Of a stretch of DNA of 64,000 nt, positions 1 through 8,357 are shown in pieces. The notes below the pieces were generated by a model. It was given only the letters and a program-made list of their open reading frames with translations, made no database searches and was not told the origin of the DNA. The translations under genes were made by a program, and so were the position numbers. Each line of letters begins with the position of its first letter. Position 1 is the first letter of the stretch. Source of the stretch: Acidobacteriota bacterium (GTDB lineage: Bacteria > Acidobacteriota > Holophagae > Holophagales > Holophagaceae); the NCBI GenBank assembly GCA_016192145.1, contig JACPUT010000004.1, forward strand, positions 1-64,000. Reading direction: 5' to 3'.

Positions 1-565
1 AGCTGTGGCCGGGGTTGGCGGCATGGGCGGCCGCGAACAGGGCCGCCTGAAGGACGATGGCTGGCCAGAGACCGATGCTGTCCATGCCCTTCCGAAAAAA
101 GTATCCGCGATAGTCCGATTCTTCGAACAAACCGACCATGATGCACCAGTACACGCCCCAAACGACCGAGCCGTAGACGGCATTCGGGTTCCATTCGAAC
201 TTTGCGAGCCCTAAGGCCCAATAGGCGGCCATGGTGGCAACCCCCACCGCCGAGCCCAGGGCGAACCCCACGGCAAGACGGCGAAACCAAGCCTTGTTGA
301 TCCGAAGGCCCATGTACTCCCAGCTATGCCCTTGGGACTTTGCGAAGGCATGACCCAGAAAGATCGTGAACCCCAAGGCGGGCCACATGAAGAGGCACTG
401 AAAGAGGGGCTGCTGGTACATCGACTTCGATTCGTCGAAGGCGACGAGTTTGTACACGACCAACGGAAGCAGGACGCGGAAGAAGGTCACTGAAATCACG
501 GCGTAGACGAGCATCATCCAGATGCCGCGGACTCGGCCTTCGCCGTTCAGGAAGATGTTGCGCAT
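1..565 (-). CDS. CPBP-family intramembrane protease-like protein (partial)
   Basis: The reading frame enters from the left window edge, so the C-terminus is missing. The protein begins MRNIFLNGEG and alternates hydrophobic segments with short polar loops, as expected for a multi-pass membrane protein. It carries the two first CPBP (Abi) signatures: an EExxxR motif (EESDYR) and, further on, an FxxxH motif (FAAAH). Family members are related to Rce1-type prenyl-protein proteases; many bacterial ones are of unknown substrate, some linked to bacteriocin self-immunity. A GGAG sits just upstream of the ATG. A second CPBP protein follows on the same strand upstream (602-1510), so the two may form a small operon or a tandem duplication. 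Substrate cannot be told from sequence. Confidence 0.8.
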   Translation of the reverse strand, partial: MRNIFLNGEGRVRGIWMMLVYAVISVTFFRVLLPLVVYKLVAFDESKSMYQQPLFQCLFMWPALGFTIFLGHAFAKSQGHSWEYMGLRINKAWFRRLAVGFALGSAVGVATMAAYWALGLAKFEWNPNAVYGSVVWGVYWCIMVGLFEESDYRGYFFRKGMDSIGLWPAIVLQAALFAAAHAANPGHS

Positions 566-601
566 GGGATGCTCCATGGATGGAATCGCGGGGCGGCGGG
601 G

Positions 602-1510
602 TTAGTTCGACTCAGTGGCTTGGGAAAGGGGCCAACGGCTGATCCAAAGGGCCATCGCCAGAAACACGGTCACCCCAAGCACGCTGCCTTCGACCCCGAT
701 GACACCCCCGTGTAGCCAGCGGGTGTACCCAACGTCCTTCGACAGAAAAGGCCCGGGCATGGGAATACTCCCGCTGCAGGGGAGGCCGGTCAGCGTGCTT
801 GATACCCAGTTCCATACGAAGTGGATGGCGATGGGCGCCCAAAGATTGCCCCATCGAAGGGTGGCCCATCCACAGATCAGTCCCAAGAGGGTGGTGCTGA
901 TCCCCAGAAGCCAGTAGCCCGGGCCTGCCGTACCTCTCAGCCCTGCAGCGGAGATGAAGTGAAGGGCCCCGAATCCGATGGCTTGAATCCAATTGGCCCA
1001 GGCGTCGCCAAACGGCCCATGCAGCACACCCAGATACAGGCCCCGGGCCCACAGTTCTTCAGAGGCCGATTGAAACAGCACCCACGGAATCGAGGTGACC
1101 AAGGCAACCCAGGTGAATTCGGGATTCCGGGTGACCGTCACCGACCCCAAGGCGATCATTCCCAGCCACGCGGCCAACGCCGCTGCGGCCGTGATGCCGG
1201 CCGCTGGCACGGTTCCCTTACTCGATCTCCCCAATTGCCCAGGCAGAGGAACTGGAAGACCGACCTTTCGAAACGCCCACCAAGCCAAGGCCAAGGTCGC
1301 GATTGAAGTGGGCAACATGGCCCAGGGAATGACGAGGTCCTGGACAGTGAACGATGGGGACAGCCCTTCGACCCATCGGTAGATGCGGGGCATGGTCAAG
1401 CGGCCTACCCATGTGTGGGCGTAGTGAGCCAACACCACAGCGATGAGGGCGAATGCGGCTTTCGCCGTAGGTCTGAACGATCTGGTTTGTGAATTCAATG
1501 GGATACCCAT
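602..1510 (-). CDS. CPBP-family intramembrane protease-like protein
   Basis: About 302 residues from the chosen ATG (MGIPLNSQTR); the frame is open further upstream to 1669, but that extension is polar and low in complexity, so the internal start is preferred although no clear ribosome binding site precedes it. Several hydrophobic segments are visible. CPBP signatures: EELWARG (EExxxR type) near the middle, then FGALHF (FxxxH) and IAIHFVWN in the last third. It lies 36 bases upstream of the partial CPBP gene at 1-565 on the same strand. Probable membrane protease or protease-like protein, substrate unknown. Confidence 0.75.
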   Translation of the reverse strand: MGIPLNSQTRSFRPTAKAAFALIAVVLAHYAHTWVGRLTMPRIYRWVEGLSPSFTVQDLVIPWAMLPTSIATLALAWWAFRKVGLPVPLPGQLGRSSKGTVPAAGITAAAALAAWLGMIALGSVTVTRNPEFTWVALVTSIPWVLFQSASEELWARGLYLGVLHGPFGDAWANWIQAIGFGALHFISAAGLRGTAGPGYWLLGISTTLLGLICGWATLRWGNLWAPIAIHFVWNWVSSTLTGLPCSGSIPMPGPFLSKDVGYTRWLHGGVIGVEGSVLGVTVFLAMALWISRWPLSQATESN

Positions 1511-1586
1511 GGGGTGATGACCCGGTTCGAAAGGCGCAATGCGGGAGCTGGAGCCCAGACAATCACCCCCGATGCCGACGTCTCGA

Positions 1587-2216
1587 TCAGCCCTTAAAGA
1601 GGTCTTGGACCCTTTGGAACTGGGCTTCGGCCAGTTTCTGGAGGTCCGCGCGGAAATCCCGCGTGGCACGCAGGGCGGTCAACGACGCCTTTACGAAAAC
1701 GTTCCCCGGATCGCTGGCAGCGTCTTGCTCGAACCGCGCGATGCGCTTCGCTCGCCACTGATCCGCATTCCGCTCTTCGCTCGGAATGCCGAAGAATTTC
1801 ATCTTCGCGTCGCCAATGGACTCCCGCCGAACGTAGTCGGCCATGCCTTTGGACTTGTCCTTTACGGACGCATTCAGTTTCTGAATGACTTCAGCGCCCT
1901 TGGTCAGGTTCGTCCGCCAGATTTTCAGATTGGCTTCTTCCTCGGATTGGGCGCGGGCCAGTTCGGCATCCCGGGCATCCAAGGGCTCGACGCCTTCGAT
2001 CGTCTTGTACGACAGGATCCTGGCGACATCCGGATCGCTTTTCAGTTTCGTTCGAGCTGCGCGAATAAGTTCGTACTTCTTTTGAACGAATTCAGCGAAG
2101 ATCGCCTGGACCTTGTCGCCCTTAGCTGCGACCGGATCGCCCGCCGGTTTGCAGTTCAAAAAGGCCCCCATCGTCAGGACGAGGGCGGGGAGAAGGACAT
2201 TGCGGGAAACAGGCAT
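1587..2216 (-). CDS. Small exported or lipoprotein-like protein of unknown function
   Basis: About 209 residues from the ATG giving MPVSRNVLLPALVL, which begins a plausible signal peptide; an upstream in-frame ATG (to 2252) would put a polar stretch before the signal and is less likely. A cysteine follows the hydrophobic core (AFLNC), but the residues before it are a poor lipobox, so lipidation is uncertain. The mature part is rich in Lys, Glu, Ala and Arg and looks helical. I do not recognise a family. It ends 76 bases upstream of the CPBP gene on the same strand and may be cotranscribed with it. Confidence 0.6.
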   Translation of the reverse strand: MPVSRNVLLPALVLTMGAFLNCKPAGDPVAAKGDKVQAIFAEFVQKKYELIRAARTKLKSDPDVARILSYKTIEGVEPLDARDAELARAQSEEEANLKIWRTNLTKGAEVIQKLNASVKDKSKGMADYVRRESIGDAKMKFFGIPSEERNADQWRAKRIARFEQDAASDPGNVFVKASLTALRATRDFRADLQKLAEAQFQRVQDLFKG

Positions 2217-2466
2217 GCGGCACCTATGGGGTTGGAAGGCCTTGCTGGACACTTTTGGAAGCTGCGTGGCAGACCGATGGCCAACCCGTCATCCCGTGGA
2301 TGACAGGTGAAACCCTATGGAATGCCATCAACGAAGGTGTAGGAGCGGTGTCGACAATCGATGCTGGCATGCCGGCTTAGAAGTTTTCAACATAGGGATT
2401 TAGGTATTTATCTTTGTATTGAAATTACGGACCTTGGAAACAATCCCCCATTGGACTGGGGGACGC
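2217..2466. other. Intergenic region, AT-rich near its right end
   Basis: No gene is supported here. The segment 2385-2450 is clearly AT-richer than its surroundings and lies just upstream of the rightward regulator gene, so it probably holds that gene's promoter; I cannot assign -35 and -10 boxes with confidence. A TGTCGACA palindrome occurs at about 2349-2357. It could be a transposon end motif or chance. Confidence 0.3.
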
Positions 2467-2838
2467 ATGGCGCGGCCAAAACGCGAGGACGAATGGGTGC
2501 CAGTGACGGTTCGCATGGCCGCCAGCGCGGCCCTGCGCCTTCGGGTGGCTGCCGTTAAGCAGGGTAGGAATCAGGGCAGGATCTTGGATGACTTGGTCAT
2601 GGCGCATCTGCCACCGGTCCAAGGGGCCCCTACCAAGAAGGCCCCGACCGCTTGGACCATTGAGCGCCTGCAGCGGGAACTGGATGCCTGCGGGGCCAAC
2701 CAGTCGATGCTGGCCCGAGAATTGGGGATCTCATCCCGCGCGGTGAACAACTGGGTTGGCAATGGCAGCATCCCCATCGGCCGCCAGGAAGAGATTCAAG
2801 ACGCCATCCGAAGGCTACGGAAGCACCCAAAATCATGA
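2467..2838 (+). CDS. RHH-like + HTH regulatory protein (paralogue of 8658-9146)
   Basis: About 123 residues starting MARPKRED; the ATG is preceded by GGGGGA. The N-terminal part (residues 10-50) reads like a ribbon-helix-helix module: a strand VPVTVRM, then helices around ALRLRVAAVKQG and ILDDLVMAHLP. The C-terminal 50 residues hold an XRE-like helix-turn-helix (SMLARELGISSRAVNNWV). The same domain order and clear similarity in the HTH half occur in the gene at 8658-9146, for example LARELGISSRAVNNW against LAREIGILPKAVSDW. The two flank the accessory block, which suggests a shared role in controlling the element. Targets unknown. Confidence 0.65.
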   Translation: MARPKREDEWVPVTVRMAASAALRLRVAAVKQGRNQGRILDDLVMAHLPPVQGAPTKKAPTAWTIERLQRELDACGANQSMLARELGISSRAVNNWVGNGSIPIGRQEEIQDAIRRLRKHPKS

Positions 2839-2895
2839 TGGGCCAGGGTTCAAAGTGATTCCCCCCCTGCCCCACACCCCTTAGGATTCAAGGGC

Positions 2896-3171
2896 ATGGG
2901 TCGCGTCGTCATCCAAACCACTCCAGGGTCGATCGAAGAGGCCCATCAGACTTTCTGCGAATTTGTTGAGCGGACCGGGCTAACCCGGTCAAATGTGGCG
3001 AAGGCCTGTCTTTGGTACGCGGACCAAGCAGAACGATTCAACATGGATGCGACGGCGGCTTCATATCGCGACAGTGCTCGCAAGACGAAGGCGGGATTGC
3101 TACCAATGCCCAACGAGCACTCCTGCCCCGCGGCTATTCCAAAGCCCGTGAAACTACGATCCTCTGAGTAA
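2896..3171 (+). CDS. Small hypothetical protein
   Basis: 91 residues beginning MGRVVIQTTPG. The central part (residues 13-50) is predicted helical and includes FCEFVERTGLTRSNVAKACLWYADQAE, split here by helix breaks, which is reminiscent of a small DNA-binding or antitoxin-like fold, but I recognise no family. It lies 57 bases downstream of the RHH-HTH regulator and 8 bases before the next gene, so the three are likely cotranscribed. Function unknown. Confidence 0.5.
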   Translation: MGRVVIQTTPGSIEEAHQTFCEFVERTGLTRSNVAKACLWYADQAERFNMDATAASYRDSARKTKAGLLPMPNEHSCPAAIPKPVKLRSSE

Positions 3172-3179
3172 GGAAGCCC

Positions 3180-3671
3180 ATGAATCTCACTGATTTCTTG
3201 GCAATTTACGCTTCAGCACTATCGACAACGGCCTTGGGCTGGAACGTAATTCAGTCGAGAACGAAGCTCAAGGTCGACATCCTGCCTGCCACCGAACTTT
3301 TGAATGGTGAACCACAATCTGGGGCGTTGATCTTTATCAGGAACAATTCTGGGCTTGATGTACATCTGGCTGGAGTCTCCATCCTGTTTCCCTATCGACA
3401 CCCAACCATCTATGAACGAATGTCCCACCTCTGGCAATTCAGGAGAATCCCAAGGCGATTGGGATGGATCCATTCAAACCTATCAAACTACTTCGTGGAC
3501 GCCGCGTGTCCCATGAGATTGGAACCTCGGCAAGCCCATAAAATCTTCATTCCTGATTCCACACTTGCCTGCATTTGCGTGAATGCGACACGACCTTTCA
3601 TCATGGCTTGTGTTCAGGATCAGCTTTGGAACGATGTCTATTCACAGAGTTTTGAAGTCCGATCGACTTAA
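3180..3671 (+). CDS. Small membrane-anchored hypothetical protein
   Basis: 163 residues. AAGGAAG precedes the ATG, 8 bases after the previous stop codon. The N-terminus (MNLTDFLAIYASALSTTALG) is hydrophobic and could be a single membrane anchor; the rest is soluble and mixed alpha/beta, with a strand-rich segment around SGALIFIRNNSG and the SILFPYRHP region, reminiscent of small beta-rich sensor or accessory domains of phage-defence islands. That comparison is a general impression, not a family match. Codon use is AT-richer than in the core genes. Confidence 0.5.
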   Translation: MNLTDFLAIYASALSTTALGWNVIQSRTKLKVDILPATELLNGEPQSGALIFIRNNSGLDVHLAGVSILFPYRHPTIYERMSHLWQFRRIPRRLGWIHSNLSNYFVDAACPMRLEPRQAHKIFIPDSTLACICVNATRPFIMACVQDQLWNDVYSQSFEVRST

Positions 3672-3851
3672 GAACTGATTCCACAGGTATTCGAGGCCGG
3701 CCTCTCCACAAGAACTGATATTTAGTATGGAAACCCAAAGAACCGGTTTGGACGAACACCTGTCATTGGATCGGTGAGGTAAACATTTGAGCAAGCGAGC
3801 ATTACCAGATGTATAATCAAAGTTCCCACTGCGGGTTCGTTCAGGCCCCAC

Positions 3852-4568
3852 ATGACCAAACCAGACTGGCAAATAGAGCACGAGCGCTTAACCATTTTCT
3901 GGGCCTCGAACCCAGCCGTGCCCACTTGGACGCAAATATTGGGAAGCGAACCGATTCGGGTAGAAACCGACAATGCTTCTCGCACGGTTCAAGAGATCGG
4001 TTCGATCGGATCCGCACAAGTTGTGCTCATCAATTCTCCCGGCAGAACTGATTTCATCCTCCAAGCGCCTGGACCAGCAGCGGGCGAGTTTGCACTTAAG
4101 GCGGATGATCCATCTATAGCCACTTATCGAGATGCCGCGGACCGTTGGCTTAGAGGTTTAGACCTTGGATTTTCTAGAATTGCCTTCGGGAGAGCACTGC
4201 TGTATTTCGTGGGAAACGGATCTGAAGGGTACGAAATCCTGAAACGGCACCTCCATAGTGTCTCAATCGTGCCGGGGCGGATGCGTGACTTTAATTATCA
4301 AGTGAATTGGCCTACGGATAGCAAAACCCGGCCAGGGGTCGAGGTGAATCGACTCACGAAGTGGGCGGTAACACGCTTCACAAGGATGCAGGTCGGGCTC
4401 CCGACAAGTGCGGAGACAACTTTTGCTACTCGGATGGAGATTGACCTGAGTACCCCGGTGATAACCGCACAGCCTGAATCGCCCTTGATTCTAGAACAAG
4501 CTTGCGATTGGCTTGCTGAATTCCGTGGTATCGCATTAGATATCCAGACAAACGGGGAACCGAAATGA
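3852..4568 (+). CDS. Hypothetical protein, first gene of an unknown three-gene cassette
   Basis: 238 residues (MTKPDWQIEHERL), no signal peptide or membrane segment. It is rich in beta-forming stretches, with a polar segment near residues 145-175 (NYQVNWPTDSK). No catalytic motif stands out and I do not recognise the family. The stop overlaps the start of the next gene by four bases (ATGA), strong evidence of translational coupling, so it and 4565-5197 should act together. Position among accessory genes next to a CBASS system makes a defence role plausible, but this is inference by neighbourhood only. Confidence 0.5.
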   Translation: MTKPDWQIEHERLTIFWASNPAVPTWTQILGSEPIRVETDNASRTVQEIGSIGSAQVVLINSPGRTDFILQAPGPAAGEFALKADDPSIATYRDAADRWLRGLDLGFSRIAFGRALLYFVGNGSEGYEILKRHLHSVSIVPGRMRDFNYQVNWPTDSKTRPGVEVNRLTKWAVTRFTRMQVGLPTSAETTFATRMEIDLSTPVITAQPESPLILEQACDWLAEFRGIALDIQTNGEPK

Positions 4569-5197
4569 CTCTCCTCGCTCTTAATCTGCCTGATGAATTC
4601 TTTCCCTGGGAAGAATCCACTTCACCAGGTAAGCACACCCGGCACTTCGACCAAATTGCACGAAGCTCAGACGATGCTGAATCAAATCCTGTCTCATTGA
4701 CCACGTGGACAAATTTTCAGCGTTTCCGGTCCTTCGAAGTCTTTTCGGGGGACAGCCTGACCCCAGTTCCTGTAATCGATCCAGTTCATCTCCTCCTTAA
4801 GGAAATTGAACAAGAAGGAGAAGAGCGGACCCGCAACTTATTTAAGGCCTACTTCCTTTCAAGGGGAGAGGCTCGTAAGCACCTTCGGAACTTTGTGGTC
4901 CATTCTCTTGCCATTTCGCCCCTCATTCACACGGCAATAAATGAATTTCGAAGGAAGGGCAACGAGGATCGTCTAATAGATGCGGGGGCCATGCTGGAAG
5001 ATTTCCCGCCATCTGAATCGTATTCAGCTCTTTGCGAATTAGCCGATCTGGACATCAAGGAAAACTACGTTTTCCTTCGCGCTGCAGATTCAATCGAATG
5101 CACTCGCGAACAGCGGGCTGACCTTCTCAATCGATTCGCGTGCAGTCGTTTTCCGGAAGTCGCTGCGGCGGCCAATTCCTTCCTTAGAACCGAATAG
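4565..5197 (+). CDS. Hypothetical protein, coupled to the preceding gene
   Basis: 210 residues (MTLLALNLPDEF), starting inside the ATGA overlap with 3852-4568. The N-terminal 75 residues are acidic and aromatic; the second half is helical with leucine-rich amphipathic segments (RTRNLFKAYFLSRGEA; AINEFRRKGNEDRLIDAG), reminiscent of helical repeat folds. No known motif was recognised. Function unknown; tight coupling implies a partner of the preceding protein. Confidence 0.5.
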   Translation: MTLLALNLPDEFFPWEESTSPGKHTRHFDQIARSSDDAESNPVSLTTWTNFQRFRSFEVFSGDSLTPVPVIDPVHLLLKEIEQEGEERTRNLFKAYFLSRGEARKHLRNFVVHSLAISPLIHTAINEFRRKGNEDRLIDAGAMLEDFPPSESYSALCELADLDIKENYVFLRAADSIECTREQRADLLNRFACSRFPEVAAAANSFLRTE

Positions 5198-5223
5198 GTA
5201 TTACACGGCCACTGTTCATTCGA

Positions 5224-5853
5224 ATGAAGATGTTTCGAGAATCTATCTGCAAAGCCAACTGCGGCAGTTGGCAGGGATCGCGCGTTTCCACCTGGCTGAT
5301 TCGAAAATTCGGTTGCTCCCCAAAAGCAATCCAAGATGGATCTGCGAACTCGGTGGACCTGCTCCCAAACCTATTTTCACTTTCGGTCGACGAACCCGTT
5401 TCCGTGTATGAAGTACGATCGGATCATTCAGAGGCCATAGCACTATCAGCACTAGCGGTAGGAGGGGTTGGATCTGCCTCGAATCTATACGGGATTCGCC
5501 TTGCGTGGGAGGACCTTAAAAGGCTTGGCATCCGTTATGAGAAGACCGAAGGGACAACAGGATTGAAAGAACTCGATCAACACCACCTCGATATCTTCGG
5601 AGGAAGGGAAAAGTTTGAACCTCTTATTGAGATTGTCTTGAAGAGGCAAACCCGGGGAATGGATGGGATCCGAGTTTTGCAGGAACGGCAGGTGAAGTCT
5701 CAATGGACAATGATGGAAACGATGACGGATGGCATCACTATAGAGATGCGGAAAAAGCTCCAAGACAAAATTTCGAAAATATCTAGTAAGGGACCCGATG
5801 ACATTCAGTCCCTTAGGGACTATTGGGAAATTCAGAGAGCTGCCCCACGCTAA
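5224..5853 (+). CDS. Hypothetical protein, possibly frameshifted near its 5' end
   Basis: 209 residues as an open frame from the ATG at 5224. From about residue 50 onward it reads like a normal protein (NLYGIRLAWEDLKRLGIRYEK). The first 60 residues look less protein-like, while another frame, open from upstream of 5197 to about 5408, reads convincingly (SNEDVSRIYLQSQLRQL) and then stops, but has no good start codon. One reading is that the true gene starts upstream in that frame and a single-base change split it; another is that both are by chance. It follows the coupled pair by 26 bases and probably belongs to the same cassette. Family not recognised. Confidence 0.4.
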   Translation: MKMFRESICKANCGSWQGSRVSTWLIRKFGCSPKAIQDGSANSVDLLPNLFSLSVDEPVSVYEVRSDHSEAIALSALAVGGVGSASNLYGIRLAWEDLKRLGIRYEKTEGTTGLKELDQHHLDIFGGREKFEPLIEIVLKRQTRGMDGIRVLQERQVKSQWTMMETMTDGITIEMRKKLQDKISKISSKGPDDIQSLRDYWEIQRAAPR

Positions 5854-5970
5854 ACCCCAGCTAGAGAACAGTAACCGCGCGCACTTTCTCGTTTTCGGTT
5901 TAGGGGCTGAACTGGGGGAGTGGGTGACCAAGGTCTCCGACGGATGTGCATTTTCACCATCCGTTAGAAC

Positions 5971-6873
5971 TCATCGCTTAAATCCCTTTACAAGGGCTTC
6001 TTGAATGAGCTCTTCCGCCGTGTGGTTCATATGATCCTCGTGCTTGCCCTGAAGGCGTCGATAAACCCAATCAAACACCAGGGGACTCCGCTTGCGATTC
6101 TCGAAGATTTCATCTTGAAGAGCACGTGAACCACTCGCGATTTCAGCCTCAGGATGGCCAGAGAGCGCCTTAGCCCAGAGGGCTTCTGCATATTCCTTCA
6201 GGCTCTTTAGGCGAACCGAAGAATCGTTCAGATCCTGGATTTGCTTCATGCCGAACACAAACGTGGAGGATAGGGGAGCAATGATTTTTAAGGTCCAATC
6301 TTCAAGCGTCATCCATCGGAATCCAAGCGCGAGGGAGAAAACAAATATCGCGAGGAAGAACCCTATGAGCCAAGCCCGATACCGCCTTCGCAGGTCCTGA
6401 TCCCAACGACAATTCGATCGCTGGCAAATAAGCCGCCCGATATAGTCCGGCACCTTGGAGATCACAGCCGGATACCAACCGGGAAGCGGTGGCATGCGGT
6501 GCGACCGTCGTTTGTAGAGGTCAGAGTATTCCTTCACCAGTTCTGGGTCCTGCCGCTTGCCCACCTTCAGCTCGCTCCAAGGTAGGTCCAGTACATCGCA
6601 ATCGAATGCCTCCTGCACTCCAGCAGCTTCTTGCTGACGCCGTTTCTGCCATGGTGACAACCAGAAATTCGAAAGAAGCACTGCAATGATTCCCCACAGG
6701 GCGGTGTAGCCCTTCACCGCTGGAAGCAGGAATGCGATGATGGTAGTGGCGGCGGCCACCGGCCCGCTGAGCACCATATTGGCAGTGAGCACACGCTTCG
6801 ACACTTGGTACAGCTGTCGTTGAGCAGCAAGCCGATTGAGCTGTAGATCCTGGTTCTGCGTAGAAGTGATCAC
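5971..6873 (-). CDS. S-4TM family putative pore-forming CBASS effector
   Basis: 300 residues with four hydrophobic segments: two near residues 29-51 and 55-72, then two near 165-190 and 198-216. Hallmarks of the S-4TM family are visible between and after them: VLDLPWSELKVG, the LICQRSNCRWDQ segment with RRRY after it, and a C-terminal helical part (ALQDEIFENRKRSPLVFDWV). In CBASS, the partner CD-NTase makes a cyclic nucleotide on phage infection and such membrane effectors are thought to disrupt the inner membrane, killing the infected cell. The CD-NTase lies six bases upstream on the same strand, so the pair is an operon. The family call is from recalled motifs. Confidence 0.8.
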   Translation of the reverse strand: MITSTQNQDLQLNRLAAQRQLYQVSKRVLTANMVLSGPVAAATTIIAFLLPAVKGYTALWGIIAVLLSNFWLSPWQKRRQQEAAGVQEAFDCDVLDLPWSELKVGKRQDPELVKEYSDLYKRRSHRMPPLPGWYPAVISKVPDYIGRLICQRSNCRWDQDLRRRYRAWLIGFFLAIFVFSLALGFRWMTLEDWTLKIIAPLSSTFVFGMKQIQDLNDSSVRLKSLKEYAEALWAKALSGHPEAEIASGSRALQDEIFENRKRSPLVFDWVYRRLQGKHEDHMNHTAEELIQEALVKGFKR

Positions 6874-6879
6874 GCGGGC

Positions 6880-7830
6880 TCACAGGTAGTAGGTAGGAAA
6901 GGCGTTGTCGTAGAGGAGGCGCCACCAATCGAACGCCTCGGAGATCTTTCCTTCTTTTGTGCATTCCCTTGCCTTGTCCGCGCGAGTCGACGCAGTCGTA
7001 AGCTTGGAAAGAGCATCCTCGCGGTCCGCTTGGCTCTTACAAGCGGGGATTAACCCGCAAATCCCCATTGGGTCTTGCATAGCGGCGAGGTCGGCGGATA
7101 ACAATTGGGCCAGGATTATGCGGACATCGATGTCGTACTGAATCGACGACTCATCAGCGGCATACTTCGCGACACGCAGTTCGAGGTAGAAGGAGGAGAT
7201 CGGAACATTCCGGTAGTACTTCCAGGCTTTCAAAAATCGGATCAAGGCTTTAGCCCTGCCTCCGAACTTCTGGTCCACCCCACGGACGTATGCGTTATGA
7301 GCATCAGGACTTGAGCGCATCCACCCACCAGCACAATCAGAGATGTCGTAGACCTTATACCCGTCCTTGGTACCGACATCATCAGCCGGCACAACTTCGG
7401 TTCGTTCGGAAACGGAGGTGCCGAATGGCACCGCCACAGCGGGGCACCTCACGCAAACACCTGTGGTAGGGAAACGGGTGTCCAAGGCAGCTCGAACCTT
7501 CACCAGAGTCGAAGTCGAATTGGCCGTCAGCTGGTCGGTCGGAAGTGATGCGAGGTAGTCGACATCACTGAAGCCCGAAATGCTGGTTCCATTGCCAAAC
7601 GAGCCGATTCGTACAAATCGCTTCAGCCCAAAGTTGCTCTGAAGGCATGCCTCTATGGATGCTCGGTGGCGCTTTGCCGCTTCCGATTCAATTGAGGACG
7701 GGGTCAGCTTGGTGAGGAAATCCCGAAAGCCTTCATCAATTGTTCTTGGCAACGCACACCTCAAGTCGTTCGAGCCGGACTGAACTTTAGAAACGGGTGA
7801 TTCCAAATCTCCGGTCACCAGGTTTCGCAT
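6880..7830 (-). CDS. CD-NTase (cGAS/DncV-like nucleotidyltransferase) of CBASS
   Basis: 316 residues. The nucleotidyltransferase signature is clear: GSFGNGTSISGFSDVDYL at residues 76-93, with the GS motif and metal ligands D89 and D91, and the third acid E145 in RTEVVPADD. The later helical part (KALIRFLKAWKYYRNVPISS) is typical of the OAS-like C-terminal domain. Such enzymes make cyclic di- or trinucleotides that activate the cell-killing effector. The S-4TM effector follows with a six-base gap. No ubiquitin-like E1/E2 (Cap2/Cap3) or HORMA/TRIP13 genes are adjacent, and the C-terminus (FPTYYL) lacks the terminal glycine used by Cap2, so this looks like a minimal type I system. The nucleotide product cannot be told from sequence. 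Confidence 0.88.
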   Translation of the reverse strand: MRNLVTGDLESPVSKVQSGSNDLRCALPRTIDEGFRDFLTKLTPSSIESEAAKRHRASIEACLQSNFGLKRFVRIGSFGNGTSISGFSDVDYLASLPTDQLTANSTSTLVKVRAALDTRFPTTGVCVRCPAVAVPFGTSVSERTEVVPADDVGTKDGYKVYDISDCAGGWMRSSPDAHNAYVRGVDQKFGGRAKALIRFLKAWKYYRNVPISSFYLELRVAKYAADESSIQYDIDVRIILAQLLSADLAAMQDPMGICGLIPACKSQADREDALSKLTTASTRADKARECTKEGKISEAFDWWRLLYDNAFPTYYL

Positions 7831-7894
7831 TTCTCACGGAAAGCATTTATACATCAGATGGAACCCTGGTTCGGAATCACGATTCCCAATTGGT

Positions 7895-8122
7895 CTAGGC
7901 GTGGCTGACCACCAATTGCCAAAGGATTTTCCCTTGAGCCGTAGTGTGCTGATGATGGTTCTGCGGTGGAAGTTTATTCCCATTGGCAATCGCGATCTCA
8001 CTCGCGCACCCCTTGCACCGATAGATTCCAGGGTGAGGCGCATCCACACCCGGTTCGTGGAATTTGTCGAATGCCGGGTCGTTGCTCAGCTGGATGAATG
8101 AGGAATTCTTGTAGAGAGCCAT
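7895..8122 (-). CDS. Small zinc-ribbon-like protein
   Basis: 75 residues (MALYKNSSFIQL). It holds a C-x2-C pair (YRCKGCASE) followed by a His-rich motif (PPQNHHQHT) and ends LWQLVVSHA. The layout recalls a widespread family of 70-80 residue proteins sometimes listed as protein L, of unknown function; the Cys and His residues suggest metal binding. It lies 64 bases upstream of the CD-NTase on the same strand, so it may be cotranscribed with the CBASS operon, though the family is found in many contexts. Another frame over the same bases (7834-8049) was rejected because it lacks these motifs. Confidence 0.65.
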   Translation of the reverse strand: MALYKNSSFIQLSNDPAFDKFHEPGVDAPHPGIYRCKGCASEIAIANGNKLPPQNHHQHTTAQGKILWQLVVSHA

Positions 8123-8180
8123 AGCGGATTAGTCTCCGAATGAATGGGCAGGTACAATTTTGGAGGGGAACTTCAGACCG

Positions 8181-8357
8181 CTATTTGCCGAGGTATTGCT
8201 TCACCCTCACCACCAACGGCCCCACAGCCTTCACGGCTTCCTTCAACTTGGCTGGGGAGACGTTGAACTTCTTGGTCCAGTAATCGAGCTCCCAGGATTC
8301 GTTGACGTTGACCTTGGTAGGGTCCTCGGGCTGGCGGATCTTCAGGTTGTCGGTCAT
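8181..8357 (-). CDS. DUF3606 domain protein
   Basis: 58 residues: it begins MTDNLKIRQPEDPTKVNV, continues with WELDYWTKKFNVS and ends VVRVKQYLGK. This is the full DUF3606 domain, a short helical domain found as stand-alone small proteins; its function is not established. The start is supported by AGGAGA about nine bases upstream of the ATG. It is the first minus-strand gene of the cluster leading to the zinc-ribbon and CBASS genes, with a 58-base gap. Confidence 0.8.
   Translation of the reverse strand: MTDNLKIRQPEDPTKVNVNESWELDYWTKKFNVSPAKLKEAVKAVGPLVVRVKQYLGK

Noticed and set aside
2349-2357. TGTCGACA palindrome as transposon left end
   Set aside because: Single palindromic 8-mer without a matching array or duplication; likely chance.
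3672-3851. RNA gene in the gap between 3671 and 3852
   Set aside because: No strong hairpin or tRNA-like fold was seen; nothing supportable in the gap.
7834-8049. 71-codon minus-strand frame over the zinc-ribbon gene
   Set aside because: Lacks the CxxC and His motif and reads like a shadow.
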